A stretch of 64,000 bases of DNA from Tuctoria greenei (Eukaryota > Streptophyta > Magnoliopsida > Poales > Poaceae): NCBI GenBank assembly GCA_036927565.1, contig JAYESD010000009.1, positions 155,022,929 to 155,086,928 on the forward strand, given 5' to 3'. The notes under the pieces were generated by a model. That model did not search any database. It was not told the DNA's origin and saw only the letters and a program-made list of their open reading frames with translations. Both the position numbers and the translations under genes were made by a program. Shown here piece by piece: positions 35,092 through 46,895 of this stretch. Position 1 is the first letter of the stretch. Each line of letters opens with the position of its first letter.

Positions 35092-37750
35092 ATGTCGTCA
35101 AAGGGGAAGGGGAAGGGGAAGGGGAAGCCAGTGAGAGGGTCTGAGCCACCACAAGACCCTTGCTCAGGGAGCCCGTTCCTTTCTAGCCGACGTTCCCTCT
35201 TTCTGGCACACGCTCCACCCTCAGCTGTCGTGTGCTTTTAGCAGACTGAGGTAAATTTTAGTTACAATAAAGTTATTTTTGAAATTGCAGTTGTTATTAA
35301 TTATTTATTGTCAATCTTTTCCTTTTGTGCAGTCTGACTCAGATACTTCCGAGTCAGAGTCAGAGTCAAAGGCTAGAGGGCCGCTACAGGAGCCCGACTC
35401 AGAGGCTAGGGGGCCACTACAGTAGCCCTCTAGCGCTAGCCTCCCTTCGGAGCCGGCTAGTGCTAGCCTCCCTGTGCAGCTGGCTACCACTAGCCTTCCT
35501 GGAGACTCCGGTGGTTCCGCAGAGCCTTCAGGGTCACAGGACGCGGCAACATCGCAGCAGAGGTGATAGACGAGGAGGACCCACTTTGCGGCTCCTCCTC
35601 CGGTTACTACTCAGCGAACCATGATCCGTCCTGTTGGAGACAGGTAAATACTGTATATAGTATATTAAATATTAGATGTTATTTTCCTTTACTTAATGAT
35701 TTAATATATTTTGTAGATGTTGGTACGACTTTTCGTTCATGGGGGCCGAGAAGCACCACAAGCAGGTTAACAGTGTCCTAGGTGCTATCGTGAAGTTGCA
35801 CTATCCCGGTGTCATTGACGGTTTTCCTGCCCTGTCGTGGGATGACTACGCTCGTGTCTCTCACCCGGTCCATGACACGGTTCAGGGAGTCGTGTGGCAC
35901 GATTTTATGGTAAGTTTAACTGTTTCATTTTTTCAACTCGTTTGAATTGTTAATGCATATCACTTAAATATTTGTTTGCTTAAAGCTGAGGTACCAAGTA
36001 GAGTAACCGGGCATGGAGGACCACGCGAGACGCGTGTTCCATTAGAACACTCGGAAGCTCACGACGGCGGCGTTGTCGTACGCCCGGATTCAAGCCGTCA
36101 ACACGTACTACAAGCGGCACCCCCAGGAGCGGGAGCAGGAGCAGCAAAGGGGTGTATTTAGGAAGGACTCCGACTCGTACTTGACAGAGGAGCAGAACGC
36201 GGAGGTAAGTATTTAATATTGTTAAATATTTACAATATCTACGTATGTTAACTGCGCTGATGAAAAATGAAATATGTGCAGGTTAGTATTTCCTGGTTAT
36301 AGGGTAACATCGAGGCGTACTTAGCTCTTTGTCGGTACTGGGCTAGCGACACTTTCATCAATAAGTCCACAAAGAATAGACAGTGCCGCATGGGGTCTGA
36401 GGGCAAGCACAACTATAACGGCGATGGCTACTTGCGTTTGGCTAAACGCATGGTAAGTACCTTTTCATTTTATTTATATGTTCCTAATATATTATTTATC
36501 TCACTAACACGGCTGTACAGGAGTGAGAGATGGGTCATGAGCCGACCCCAACCCAGGTTTGGAAGAGAGGTCACAAGGGAAGTGACCCTTTTCAGCCATA
36601 GCAGTGTAGTTAGGTCGCAGCCGACCGACTGGTAAGTTTTCAAAATTCATCAATTTCATTATAACTAATACTATTATTGACATGCTTACAAGATTTATTT
36701 GTTTTGTAGAAAAAGTAAGCGCAGGAGATTGCAAAGATACACGGTGCGGATTACGATTGGGAAAGCACGCCGATCGACCCCCAAGCCGCGTACGCAAGCA
36801 GAGGCGGGAAGGCCTATAGACGGTGAGTTCTTCGTGTGTTTCATTTCTTTTTCAATTAATCTTCTTCTACTTAGTGTTTTCATTCTTTTGCAGGTTTGCC
36901 ATTTTAGATGGAGTTGTCGACTCGAGGTCGACGCGACCTTTGAGAGGTGCTTCATCATCGCAGGTTTCGTCTGTTGGGACCAGTGGTCATCTCTCGCAGA
37001 TCCAGCTGGAGCTCCAGGCCATGAGGGAGACGCTGACGCAAACCCAGGCAGAGCTGGAGAGGACGAGAGCGGAGGCAAGGGAGGAGCAGCAGAGGACGGC
37101 CTTAATGATGGCCCAGATGCAAGCAGCGATGGCGGTAAGTAATTTAAAGTACTGTAGTTAAATTTCACAACACTTCAATAACATATATCTTCTAATATTT
37201 TGCAATGGCAGGCTCTTGCTCGACACAGCAGTCAGGATATCGAGATTCCTACGCTTCCGCCGCAACAGACACCGGAGCAGGTGATAAACTCTCTTTAATA
37301 TCGTTGTATCCATTTTAGTATTTTACATAGAGAGATAAGGAGGTAGAACATAGAGGTAGATCTTGATGACTTGTCAGATATTGATTCCTATAGTGCTGAG
37401 GAAGTTAATTGTATCTAATCCAGCTTTAGTAGTTTTTGACCATGGCAGAAATGATTAGTATATAGTTAATAAGTTGTGATCAGTGCTTCCAGTTAACAAA
37501 GGGCTAGTGGTTCATAAGCTTGACCCATTACCTAAAGTCTCCAACTCTGATACCTGCTAGTTTGCTATTTATATATGCAACATTACTTCATTTGAAACTA
37601 CAACATGCTTTCTTCTTTTGTCACTGATGTTCTTGGACTCTGATGTTATCACTGAATTGACATTGATGCTTACTAATGATTATGTTTCTTTTGCAGGGTT
37701 CGGGAACGCGCCAAGAAGATCCCGAAGGCAGTGGAGGGGCTAGCGTGTAG
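35092..37750 (+). pseudogene. CACTA second gene, Transposase_24 (Ptta/En/Spm)-like, decayed
   Basis: Several short exon-like blocks with plausible GT-AG borders: 35092-35250 (MSSKGKGKGKGKGK from a GGGGAA repeat), about 35333-35640 (Ser/Glu/Asp-rich), 35717-35908 (WYDFSFMGAEKHHKQVN, VIDGFPALSWDDYARVSHP), and further blocks near 35985, 36301, 36715, 36896 (coiled-coil-like LELQAMRETLTQTQAELERT) and 37697, ending GSGGASV at 37750. The order resembles plant Ptta/En/Spm accessory proteins, which bind subterminal repeats. In-frame TAGs in the first two blocks break it. Exon borders are approximate. Confidence 0.7.
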
Positions 37751-37914
37751 TCCGGTGGATGTTTTGTTGTTGTTGATGTTTTGGAACTTAATTTGCAACT
37801 GTTTTGCATTATGTATACTGTTCTGTGTATCTGTCTATTTGTATATATCTGTTATGTGTTCTCGCCATCGAGCGAGGTAGTCAGTTTCTGTTTTTAAAAA
37901 AAATTCGAAAACAT

Positions 37915-38165
37915 AACTTACGTCGGCTATGGCCTGGCCGACGTAAGTTAGCCCAGTTTAACTTACGTCGGTCAGACCATACCGACGTAAATTAAACCAC
38001 TTAACTTACGTCGTTTTGGAGCAACCGACGTAAGTTAGAGCTCATAACTTACGTCGGCATGCTGTGGCCGACGTAAGTACTCCGACTCAGCCCGCAGCCC
38101 ATCCCGGTATGTGACTTACATTAGTTGCTGCAGACCGACGTAATTAAGGTAACTTACGTCGGTGG
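37915..38165 (+). repeat. CACTA right subterminal repeats, terminus missing
   Basis: About nine copies of ACTTACGTCGG or CCGACGTAAGT within 250 bases, as on the left. After ACTTACGTCGGTGG the sequence passes directly into D1 LTR (TGAAACCTCAGTGGGG). The terminal inverted repeat is absent. Confidence 0.88.
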
Positions 38166-39077
38166 CTGAAACCTCAGTGGGGTCTAAAAAGGCTAGAAAT
38201 CCCTTTGTAAAGGCTACTTTGTGATCTCTTGGCCACACACCTAAGGAAGTGTGAGATGGCATAATAGAGGTTCTAGTCATCGAAAGGTGATGAAATCACA
38301 AACACATGGGTAAAGCGGTACAACATCTGCAGAGTGTGTCTAAAACTATCATGATAGCCGTGCTCCCGGTTATGAGCAACCTGGACCCTTACATGATTAG
38401 AGGAAAATCGGGATTTGGGATGGTTATGGTTTGGTAATGGTTATTGCTGGTTATGGATTAATTTCTGGTATTGAATATGGTTATTGGCAAATGGTGAAAT
38501 CTGGAATTATTGATGATGGTAGTGAATTAAGACTGGTATTATGATATTACTTATGATTATGATGGGTTTACTTCACATACATGTAATATATTGCTTTTCC
38601 AAATGTTTTAATGTACTTTTCAGCACTCGACCATTATTATTGTATTCGTCATTTGAATTAGCCACATGCCATACTTTTCGCATTACTGAGTACGACATGT
38701 ATTCACTCTTGCAATCCCCCCAACAGTTGCAAGTCAAGATTGGGAGTTTAATAGTGATAATGCGGAGTTCTAGGCCGTGTCTACCGTCAGCTTTGCCTGT
38801 TGTGTTTTGGAGCTGCGCTATACCCTATTGCTTATGTTGCCTAGCTGTTTAGTTTGCTTAATTAGTTATTTCTGCTGCATTAATTTGAACTTGTCATTAA
38901 TATCCATTAGAGTTTGTATCCGAGGATAATATGGTTTGTGTAATAAAATTTGGTTAATAAATCTTGTTCTGTGGTAATTTTCTGTATACTCTTTTGTGAT
39001 GCACTCGTGTATGTGTTTTGAACATCCTGGGCACACATATGCGTTTACTTGGTTCATTTTCGGAACCGGGTGTCACA
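38166..39077 (+). repeat. D1 5' LTR, right part
   Basis: Homologous to 45782-46645 of the 3' LTR, then continues to the true LTR end, CCGGGTGTCACA at 39077. This gives the LTR terminus missing from the truncated 3' copy. Confidence 0.9.
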
Positions 39078-39080
39078 GAT

Positions 39081-39093
39081 TGGTATCAGAGCC
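39081..39093 (+). other. Primer-binding site of D1
   Basis: TGGTATCAGAGCC, three bases past the LTR end, complementary to the 3' end of initiator tRNA-Met. A leader to 39341 follows, with no ORF of interest. Confidence 0.85.
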
Positions 39094-39341
39094 ACAGGTT
39101 GACCATAGGATGCAACCTAGATAGAATGGACACTTTAGAGCACGTAGGAGCACTCAGGAACCGATGTGTTTTTGGTTGGTGTGATGTTTGCTATATATTG
39201 TTTGCTTGTGTGCTTAATAGAGGATTTTGGGATGCTTTAGCATTGCCATGTCCATGGAGGCTAGTTAGTTGTCTAGTTTCATATCTCTTTATGCATATAG
39301 TTGCGGACGTTTTCTAATTCTTACCTATTGCTTTTCTTCAG

Positions 39342-40960
39342 ATGGTGAGGACTCACAACCAGAGGGATGCTAATGATGAGGAGGAGAACCATGGAGTACC
39401 TCAGAACAACAATGGACAAGGACCTGCCCAAGGAGCTATTAATATTGAGCAGCTTTTGGCTATGCAGAACCAGCTCATGCAGACCATGATATAGACTATG
39501 GGACAGCTGCAGGCTGGCAATATCAATAATCCGCCCCACATGCCTCCACCGCCACCCCCACCTCCTCATAACCGGTTGGGAGAGTTTATGGGGACTAGGC
39601 CGCCAACCTTTGCTCAAGCTGCCGTATATATGGATGCGGATGATTGGCTCAAGTCTGTGGAGAAGAAGCTTTCTATTGTCCAATGCAGTGACCGGGAGAA
39701 GGTCTTATTTGCTTCTCATCAACTAGTTGGAGCAGCTACGGATTGGTGGGATTCTTTATGCAATGCTCATGAGAACCAAGAGAGAATTACTTGGGCTGAA
39801 TTCAAGGAGAGCTTTCGTTCTCATTATGTGCCGGAAGGAGTTATGATTTTGAAGAGGCAAGAATTTGAGAACTTATGGCAAGGAAGATCAAGCGTGAGTG
39901 AATATCTCAATAAGTTCACTCAACTCTCAAGGTATGCGCCTGAGGATGTGAGCCGGGACAGCCGGAAACAATACTTGTTCATGAGGGGCTTAAACAATGA
40001 GATGCAAGTGCAATTGTTCAACTGTGATTATGCCAATTTTCAGAAGCTTGTGGACAAAGCAATCGTGGTTGAGAACAAGGTCCGTGAGATGGAGCAAGAC
40101 AATAAGAGGAAGGTGCCATATCAAGGACAGCAACAAGGAAGTAATGTGCGCCCTAGCTTTACACCTCCTAATGCGCCATATTACAGCTCCTCTACTCCTA
40201 TACAACACCCTGGTTATGCACCGCACCCAACTCAGTTTGTGCAGTAGCGTCCCGTTATGCAAGCACCTAGGACTCCAATGTCTTATGCACCTCGTGCCAA
40301 CTATCCTGGTGCCAATGCTCAAAACCAAGCTCGTCCCAATAATTTTGGTTTAGTTAAGAAGTGCTATACTTGTGGAGAAGCTGGACACTTTGAGCATCAA
40401 TGTCCTAAGTCAGGCCTTGGTCAAGGAAGCAATGCGCCGAGGCAAAACTCAAGACCCAATGGAGGACAGCCACAAGGGAACCGTGGGCAGTAGAATTTTG
40501 CCCGTGGCAACGTGAACCATGTCTCTACGGAGGATGCTCAACAAGCGGATGACGTGGTCATTGGTATGTTTCTCGCGAACTCCAACCCTGCAACTATGTT
40601 ATTTGATTCTGGAGCATCACATTCATTCATTGCATCGAAGTATGTTGCAAAGTATAGTTTGCTTATCTCTCATATGAAGTTTAATCTACTGGTTAAGTCT
40701 CCTGGAGGAGAGATGAGGACAAATATAGTATGTCCAAAAGTAAGCCTTAGAATAAGGGGGTAGACTTCTCCGCCAACCTCATTGTTTTGGATTCTCAAGG
40801 ATTGGACATTATACTTGGTATGGACTGGTTGAGGAAGCACAATGGAGTTATTGAGTGTGCCACGAAGACGGTGAAGTTGACTAATGAAGAAGGGATCACC
40901 GTAGAATTTGAAGCAACTCAACATGCACCGAAGCAATTGGAGCTGAATCACATGGATGGT
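39342..40960 (+). pseudogene. D1 gag and protease, broken
   Basis: Gag start ATG at 39342 (MVRTHNQRD). Contains the retrotransposon gag domain (ADDWLKSVEKKL, WWDSLCNAHENQ, FRSHYVPEGV), a Gln/Pro-rich segment, one zinc knuckle (CYTCGEAGHFEHQCPK) and the protease active site (LFDSGASHSFI). Three in-frame stops (near 39492, 40245 and 40491) lie where the D2 copy has glutamine codons. A single-base deletion near 40760 shifts the frame before ANLIVLDSQGLDIILGMDWL. Confidence 0.88.
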
Positions 40961-43895
40961 AACGCAATGGAGGAGATTCTAGTGGTGTGTGAATTTTTGG
41001 ATGTTTTTTCGGACGAGTTGCCAGGTATGCCACCTGATCGAGACATTGAGTTTGTTATTGACTTAATACCTGGAACTGCACCTATAGCTAAGAGGCCGTA
41101 TAGAATGCCTCCTATGGAATTAGCGGAGCTCAAGAAGCAAATTCAAGAGCAACTAGAGAAGGGTTTTATTTGCCCAAGCTCTTCACCTTGGGGGGCGCCC
41201 ATGCTGTTTGTGGACAAGAAGGATGGAACCCAAAGGATGTGCGTAGATTACGAGCTCTCAATGAGGTAACAATCAAGAACCTGTACACCTTGTCACACAT
41301 AGAAGACTTGTTTGGTCAGATGAAGGGTGCTTGTGTCTTCTCTAAGATTGATTTGAGGTCGAGATACCTTCAATGAAGATTAGACCATCAGACATACCCA
41401 AGACAGCTTTTAGGACGCGTTATGGATCTTATGAGTACACCGTGATGTCCTTTGGTTTGACCAATGCACCTGCGTGCTTTATGTACCTCATGAATAAGGT
41501 CTTCATGGAGTACTTGGATAAGTTTGTTGTGGTGTTTATTGATGACATTATGATCTACTCGAAGGATGAGATGGAACATGAGGAACACTTAAGGCTTACA
41601 TTGCAGAAATTGAGGGAGCATAAATTGTATGCCAAGTTCAACAAGTGTCAGTTTTGGTTGAGATAAGTATCGTTTTTGGGTCATATAATCTCAGGAGGAG
41701 GAGTATCGGTTGACCCCGGAAAAGTGAGGGACGTGTTGAAGTAGGAACCGCCGCAAAATGTAAAGGAAATAAGGAGTTTCCTTGGGATGGCTAGATATTA
41801 CCGTCGATTCATCAAGGACTTTTCCAAGATAGCCAAGCCAATGACAAAATTGCTAATGAAGGGAAAGGCTTTCCAATGGACTCAAGCTTGTTAAAACAGT
41901 TTTGAGGAGTTGAAGAAGAGGTTGACTACAGCCCCAATTTTGGTACTGCTGGATGTGAGCAAGAGTTTTGATATTTATTGCAACGCATCGAGACAAGGAC
42001 TTGGATGTGTATTGATGCAAGAGGGACAAGTGGTCGCCTATGCGTCAAGACAATTGAAGAAACATGAGCAGAATTACCCCACCCATGATCTAGAACTTGC
42101 AGCCGTGGTACATGCGTCCAAGATTTGGAGACACTATATTCTTGGATAGGTGTGAAATTTATACGGATCATAAGAGTTTGAAGTATATTTTCACACAAAC
42201 GGATCTGAACTTGAGACAACGAAGATGGTTGGAGCTCATCAAAGATTATGATTTGGGGATCAACTATCATCCAGGAAATGCTAATTTAGTGGTCGATGCC
42301 TTGAGTCGGAAAGGAGTAAGCCATCAACTCACAGTTCGAGAGTTACCATCCGAGTTATGTAAGGAGTTCGAACGGTTGAACCTGAGATTTGTGAATGAGA
42401 TGGGAATAATGGAGTTAAACCCAACCATGGAGCAAGAAATTCGAGAGGCACAGACCAAGGATGAGGAAATTCAGGAAATCAAGGAAAGGACCCAAGAAGG
42501 GAGATAATTCAGATTTGATGAGGATTAACATGGTACTCTATGGCTTGGTAAGAGGATTGTCATGCCCAATGTGAAGCATATTCGGGAGACGATATTGAAA
42601 GAGGCACATGACTCACCTTACTCAATTCACCCCAGTTGTAAGAAGATGTACAAGGACTTGAAGACTTGCTATTGGTGGGATAGCATGAAGAAGGACATAG
42701 CTGAATACGTAGCATTGTGTGATGTGTGCCAACGAGTCAAGGCGGAACATAAAAGGCTAGCTAGACTATTACAACCATTAAAGATTCCGGAATGGAAGTG
42801 GGAGAAATCGGTATGGACTTCATAGTTGGTTTACTGCGTACTCAATCCAGTTACGACTCAGTTTGGGTAATTGTGGATCGGTTAACTAAGTCATCTCACT
42901 TTATTCCCGTCAAGACCACCTATAATGGAGAGAAACTGGCGGAACTGTACATGGGAAGAATAGTATGTTTGCATGGAGTTCCAAAGAAGATAGTCTCAGA
43001 TAGAGGTTCACAATTCACTTCCAGATTTTGGCAAAAACTGCATGAAGCTTTGGGAACGAGGTTGAATTTTAGTTCAGCGTATCACCCTCAAATGGATGGA
43101 CAAACCGAGAGGACCAATCAGATTTTAGAGGATATGTTAAGAGCTTGTGCTTTAAAGCATGGGAAAAGTTGGGACAAAAGCTTGCCATACGCGGAATTCT
43201 CGTACAACAATAGTTATCAAGCAAATTTGAATGTCACCGTATGAAGCACTTTATGGAAGGAAGTGTAGGACACCTTTATTCTAGAATGAGGCAGGAGAAA
43301 CTCAAGTATTTGGTCTGGATGTGTTGCAAGAAGCCGAAAAGCAAGTCCAAATAATTCGTGAAAACTTGAGGGCTTCCCAATCAAGACAAAAGGGCTATGC
43401 AGACAGTAGGAGAAGGAAATTATCCTTTGAAGTGGGAGATTTTGTTTACCTCAAGGTGTCACCGATGAGAGGTCATAAGAGGTTTAACATAAGAGGCAAG
43501 CTAGCACCTCGCTACATTGGACCATTCAAGATTTTGGACAAAAGGGGAGAAGTAGCGTATAAGTTGGTGATGCCAACTCATCTTTCAGATGTCCATGATG
43601 TGTTTCATATTTCCCTGCTCAAGAAGTGCTTAAGAGTACCGGAAGAACAAGTGTCGATGGAAGAATTGGAATTAGAGGCAGATTTGACTTATGCTGAAAA
43701 ACTGATCAAAATTTTGGAAGCCAAGGAGAGAGTCACAAGGAACAAGGTTATTAGATGGTGTAAAGTTCAATGGAAGCACCACACAGAAAAAAAAGCAACA
43801 TGGGAATTGGAGGATGAACTCAAAAAGAAATTTCCCTATCTCTTCTCTTCCGCATCGAATCTCGAGGGCGAGATTCATTTTAAGGGGGTTAGGTT
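40961..43895 (+). pseudogene. D1 pol: RT, RNase H, integrase, chromodomain, broken
   Basis: Blocks in order: RT (PYRMPPMELAELKKQIQEQL, SPWGAPMLFVDKKDG, VFIDDIMIY with the FIDD active site), RNase H (DIYCNASRQGLGCVL, YTDHKSLKYIF), integrase zinc finger (HPSCKKMYKDLKTCYWW, CDVCQRVKAE), integrase core (IVDRLTKSSHF, SDRGSQFTSRFW, QMDGQTERTNQ) and a chromodomain (about 43680-43880: RVTRNKVIRWCKVQWKHH). Single-base deletions near 41251, 41375, 42147 and 43230, and stops near 41665, 41745, 41893, 42506, 42528 and 43284, disable it. Compared with D2, many stops are CAG/CAA to TAG/TAA or TGG to TAG changes. Confidence 0.9.
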
Positions 43896-46645
43896 TGTAA
43901 CACCCTCATTTTCATGCATCATGCCCTACATACATTCATATACATGTTTAACATTAACCCACATAAAGAGGAACACGTTTAAAATTGATTTGGAGCATTT
44001 AAAATTGATTTGGAACAAAACCGCACTTAAAATGCTGAAAAGTGCGGACTAGTCCAATTTCTCTCTGACTAAAAACGGACTTGTCCGATTTTGTTGCGGA
44101 CTAGTCCGATTTTGCCTCTGGAAACTTTCGGACTTGTCCGATTTTGTGCGGACTAGTCCGATATTCCAAGAATCCTTGAAAATTTGCTAAGTCCCTGGAC
44201 TTTTCCGGACTAGTCCGGTGTTCTAGCGAACTTGTCCATTTTACTCTCTGACTAAAGTCAGACTTGTCCGATTTTCTCTCTGGACATTTTTGGACTGGTC
44301 TGGTCCTTTTCGGACTTGTCTGATATTTCGCGATCCCGAATTGATCTTTTGTTTTACGACTTGTTTCTTGGGTTTCACGTTAAGTAGGCCTAGGGACGTC
44401 GTGCCTAACTCTTTTAGAGCCCACGTGGGACTCTAAACCGGCCTCTATTCATCTCAAACTCGAAATCCATCTAACCCTAGCCTCCACCTCTATATAAATA
44501 ACCCCACCCCTTGGCTTGACATCTATTTGCCACTTTTCCACCCCACCCAAACCCTAGTTCGTGGAGAGCCACCACCAAGGAGGGAGGAGGAGATCCCAAG
44601 CAAGAAGAAGAAGAGGAGGAAATGAAAGAGGATCAAGATCTCCATCAAGTTTCGTTCTTCATCAACAATTCATCTCCAAGTTCATCCCCCAACCCTAGAT
44701 CATCAAGATCCAAGTGTTACCTCCAAGTTTCTTGATTCATTGGAGTTCTAAACACTTGGTATATCTTCTATTCTCTTTTCCTTACGAGAATTCAACCCCT
44801 CATCTCCAAATTTACTTCGATCTAGAAAACCCTAGTTCGCTAATTCTGTGAAGTGCAGACTAGTCTGGCCTTCTGCAGACTAGTCCGATTTTGCTGACTA
44901 AATTGTGTTGAATTGATTCTAAAAGTATATCTAATCAAATCCAAACCTGTATAAAATTATTAAAAACTATTAGAACTAGTTAGTGATCATTAAAAGCAAT
45001 CTATTAACAAGTTCTACCTTGCATTTGCATTAATCATGCATGTCATGTCATATTGAGTAATATTTGTGCACTCTTTGATTGTGTTTCTTGTCTTGTATGT
45101 TTATTTTGTGGATTAGACGGATTTGCGCTAGAGAGTGCCGCGGAGGATCTACAACACCAAGAGTTTGAAGGCTTTTACCCTAATCAACTGCAAGAGCAAG
45201 GCAAGTGTCCTTGAAGCATATTGATCCCATTTTACAATAAATGTTTTGTTTGCAAAACTGCATGCTGTGTCAATTTGATGGGAAATCCTATGGTAGGAAG
45301 TTTACTAGCTTTGTTTAACCACCCTTGTCACCTGGAATCATGGTAGAGAGTCGGGATGGGCTTTTTACCCTTTTGCTTCGCTTAATCAACTGGGATGGGA
45401 AAACAACTATAACACTCAACTTAATTATGCATGGATGAGATTATGGTTAACATGAATTGGTTAATATGATATGGTAATGGGTGATCTAATCAAGCCTGGT
45501 ATGTGGATGGGTTGGATGTTATGGTGGTTTTGCTTGCTTATCTAAGGACCGGTTCGTGGAGCAACCATCCAGGATTTACAGTGCCACCACGAGGCCAAGT
45601 ATGGGTGCGGCGTAGCTGATTAATTAGGGCTTTGCCAGTGCTATTTGGACCATTAAGGATGCTCGGGGAAGGGGTAGTCGGATTGGGTTTGTTGATGATT
45701 GGTGGGACTACCCTGAGATCCGAATGGCTCAAGAGGGGGCCCTTGGTTGAAGATGTGCTCTGTAGGAGACATCGCCACCGGTGAAACCTCAGTGGGATCT
45801 AAATAGGCTAGAAATCCCTTTGTAAAGGCTACTTTGTGATCTCTTGGCCACACACCTAAGGAAGTGTGAGACGACATAATAGTGGTTCTAGTCATCGAAA
45901 GGTGATGTCGTCACAAACATGTGGGTAAAGCGGTACAACCTCTGCAGAGTGTGTCTAAAACTATCATGATAGCCGTGCTCCTGGTTATGAGCAACCTGGA
46001 CCCTCACATTATTAGAGGAAAATCGGGATTTGGGATGGTTATGGTTTGGTAATGGTTATGGATTAATTTTTGGTATTGAATATGGTTATTGGCAAATGGT
46101 GAAATCTGGAATTATTGATGATGGTAGTGAATTCAGACTGGTATTATGATATTACTTATGATTATGATTGGTTTACTTCACATACATGTAATATATTGCT
46201 TTTCCAAATGTTTTAATGTACTTTTCAGCACTCAGCCATTATTATTGTTTTCGTCATTTGAATCAGCCACATGTCATACTTTCCACACTTGCTGAGTACG
46301 ACATGTACTCACTCTTGCAATCCCCCCAACAGTTGCAGGTCAGGATTGGGAGTTTAATGGTGATAATGCGGAGTTCTAGGCTGTGTCTACCGTCAGCTTT
46401 GCCTGTGGTGATTTGGAGCTGCGCTATACCCTATTGCTTATGCTGCCTAGCTATTTAGTTTGTTTAATTAGTTATTTCTGCTACATTAATTTGAACTTGT
46501 CATTAATATTCATTAGAGTTTGTATCTGAGGATAATATGGTTTGTGCAATAAAATTTGGTTAATAAATCTTGTTCTGTGGTAATTTTCTGTATACTCTTT
46601 TGTGATGCACTCGTGTATGTGTGTTGAACATCCTGGGCACACATA
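43896..46645 (+). repeat. D1 3' LTR (right end truncated)
   Basis: Starts TGTAACACCC after the purine tract TTTTAAGGGGGTTAGG. Palindromic motif array at 44046-44330 with two more copies near 44866-44890. A TATA box (TATATAAATA) near 44492. It stops at GGGCACACATA, about 60 bases before the LTR end seen at 39077, where a small unrelated element begins. Confidence 0.9.
44046..44330. repeat. Array of GGACT(A/T)GTCC palindromic motifs in the D1 3' LTR
   Basis: Ten or more copies of (C)GGACTAGTCC(G), a perfect 10-12-base palindrome, or the near-palindromic GGACTTGTCC, often followed by GATTTT, with about 20-45 bases between them. The A and T versions tend to alternate. Homologous arrays lie in the D1 5' LTR (23377-23700) and D2 3' LTR (51440-51765). 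Confidence 0.9.
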
Positions 46646-46650
46646 GGAGC

Positions 46651-46895
46651 TGTTAAGCTACTATGTGCTGACCAGTTGCACTTAAAAGCTTAAGCTGATG
46701 GGGAAGGGTAGACAATTCACTTATACACTCCAACACCCCCCCTCACGTGAGGCACCATTGAGCCTCTAATGTGGAAATAGGAGTGGATTTGCGTCTGCCA
46801 GGATTCGAACTCGAGACCTCTAGCTCTGATACCATGTTAAGCTACTATGCACTGACAGGTTTCACCTAAAAGCTTAAGTTGATGGGGAAGGGTAG
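46651..46895 (-). mobile_element. SMART/TRIM-like miniature LTR element, truncated
   Basis: Minus-strand mini-retroelement. Left LTR 46651-46735 (85 bp, TGTTAAGCTA...CCAACA), then a CCCCCCC tract (polypurine on the sense strand), about 80 bp of internal sequence, a primer site GCTCTGATACCA (46824-46835, complement TGGTATCAGAGC), and a right LTR (46836-46895) that matches the left one for 60 bp before being cut. No coding capacity. The size fits grass SMART elements. Confidence 0.72.

Larger units (their letters stand above)
23799..38165 (+). mobile_element. CACTA (En/Spm) DNA transposon, right terminus deleted
   Basis: The left terminus CACTACAGGAAACGC begins at 23799, directly inside the D1 LTR. 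Subterminal arrays of ACTTACGTCGG in both orientations lie at both ends (23817-24075 and 37915-38165). Between them are a GC-rich leader exon, a long intron invaded by gypsy element E, a TNPD-type transposase gene and a second Transposase_24-type gene. The right end lacks the expected TGTAGTG terminus: the sequence switches at about 38165 into D1 LTR corresponding to about 45782, so a deletion removed the CACTA end plus about 1.36 kb of LTR. About 8.7 kb of CACTA remains. Both genes contain stops and one end is gone, so it cannot move by itself. Confidence 0.9.
23228..46645 (+). mobile_element. Ty3-gypsy chromovirus D1 (Tekay/Del-like), with nested CACTA in its 5' LTR
   Basis: A plus-strand element. 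5' LTR pieces: 23228-23798 and 38166-39077, separated by the CACTA. Then primer site (39081-39093), gag-pol (39342-43895) and 3' LTR (43896-46645, missing its last few tens of bases). The two LTR starts (TGTAACACCCTCATTTTCAT) are nearly identical. Domain order gag-protease-RT-RNase H-integrase-chromodomain places it in Ty3-gypsy chromoviruses, with text closest to Tekay/Del as I recall that family. At least ten stops or frameshifts disable it. A right-hand target duplication cannot be checked because the 3' LTR is truncated. Confidence 0.9.

Noticed and set aside
39081..39093. tRNA-like TGGTATCAGAGCC
   Set aside because: It is a retrotransposon primer site, not a tRNA gene; no cloverleaf surrounds it. 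The same applies at 19157, 46824 and 56696.
46651..46895. Cassandra-type TRIM with 5S rRNA sequence
   Set aside because: LTRs are only 85 bp and no 5S promoter boxes are visible.
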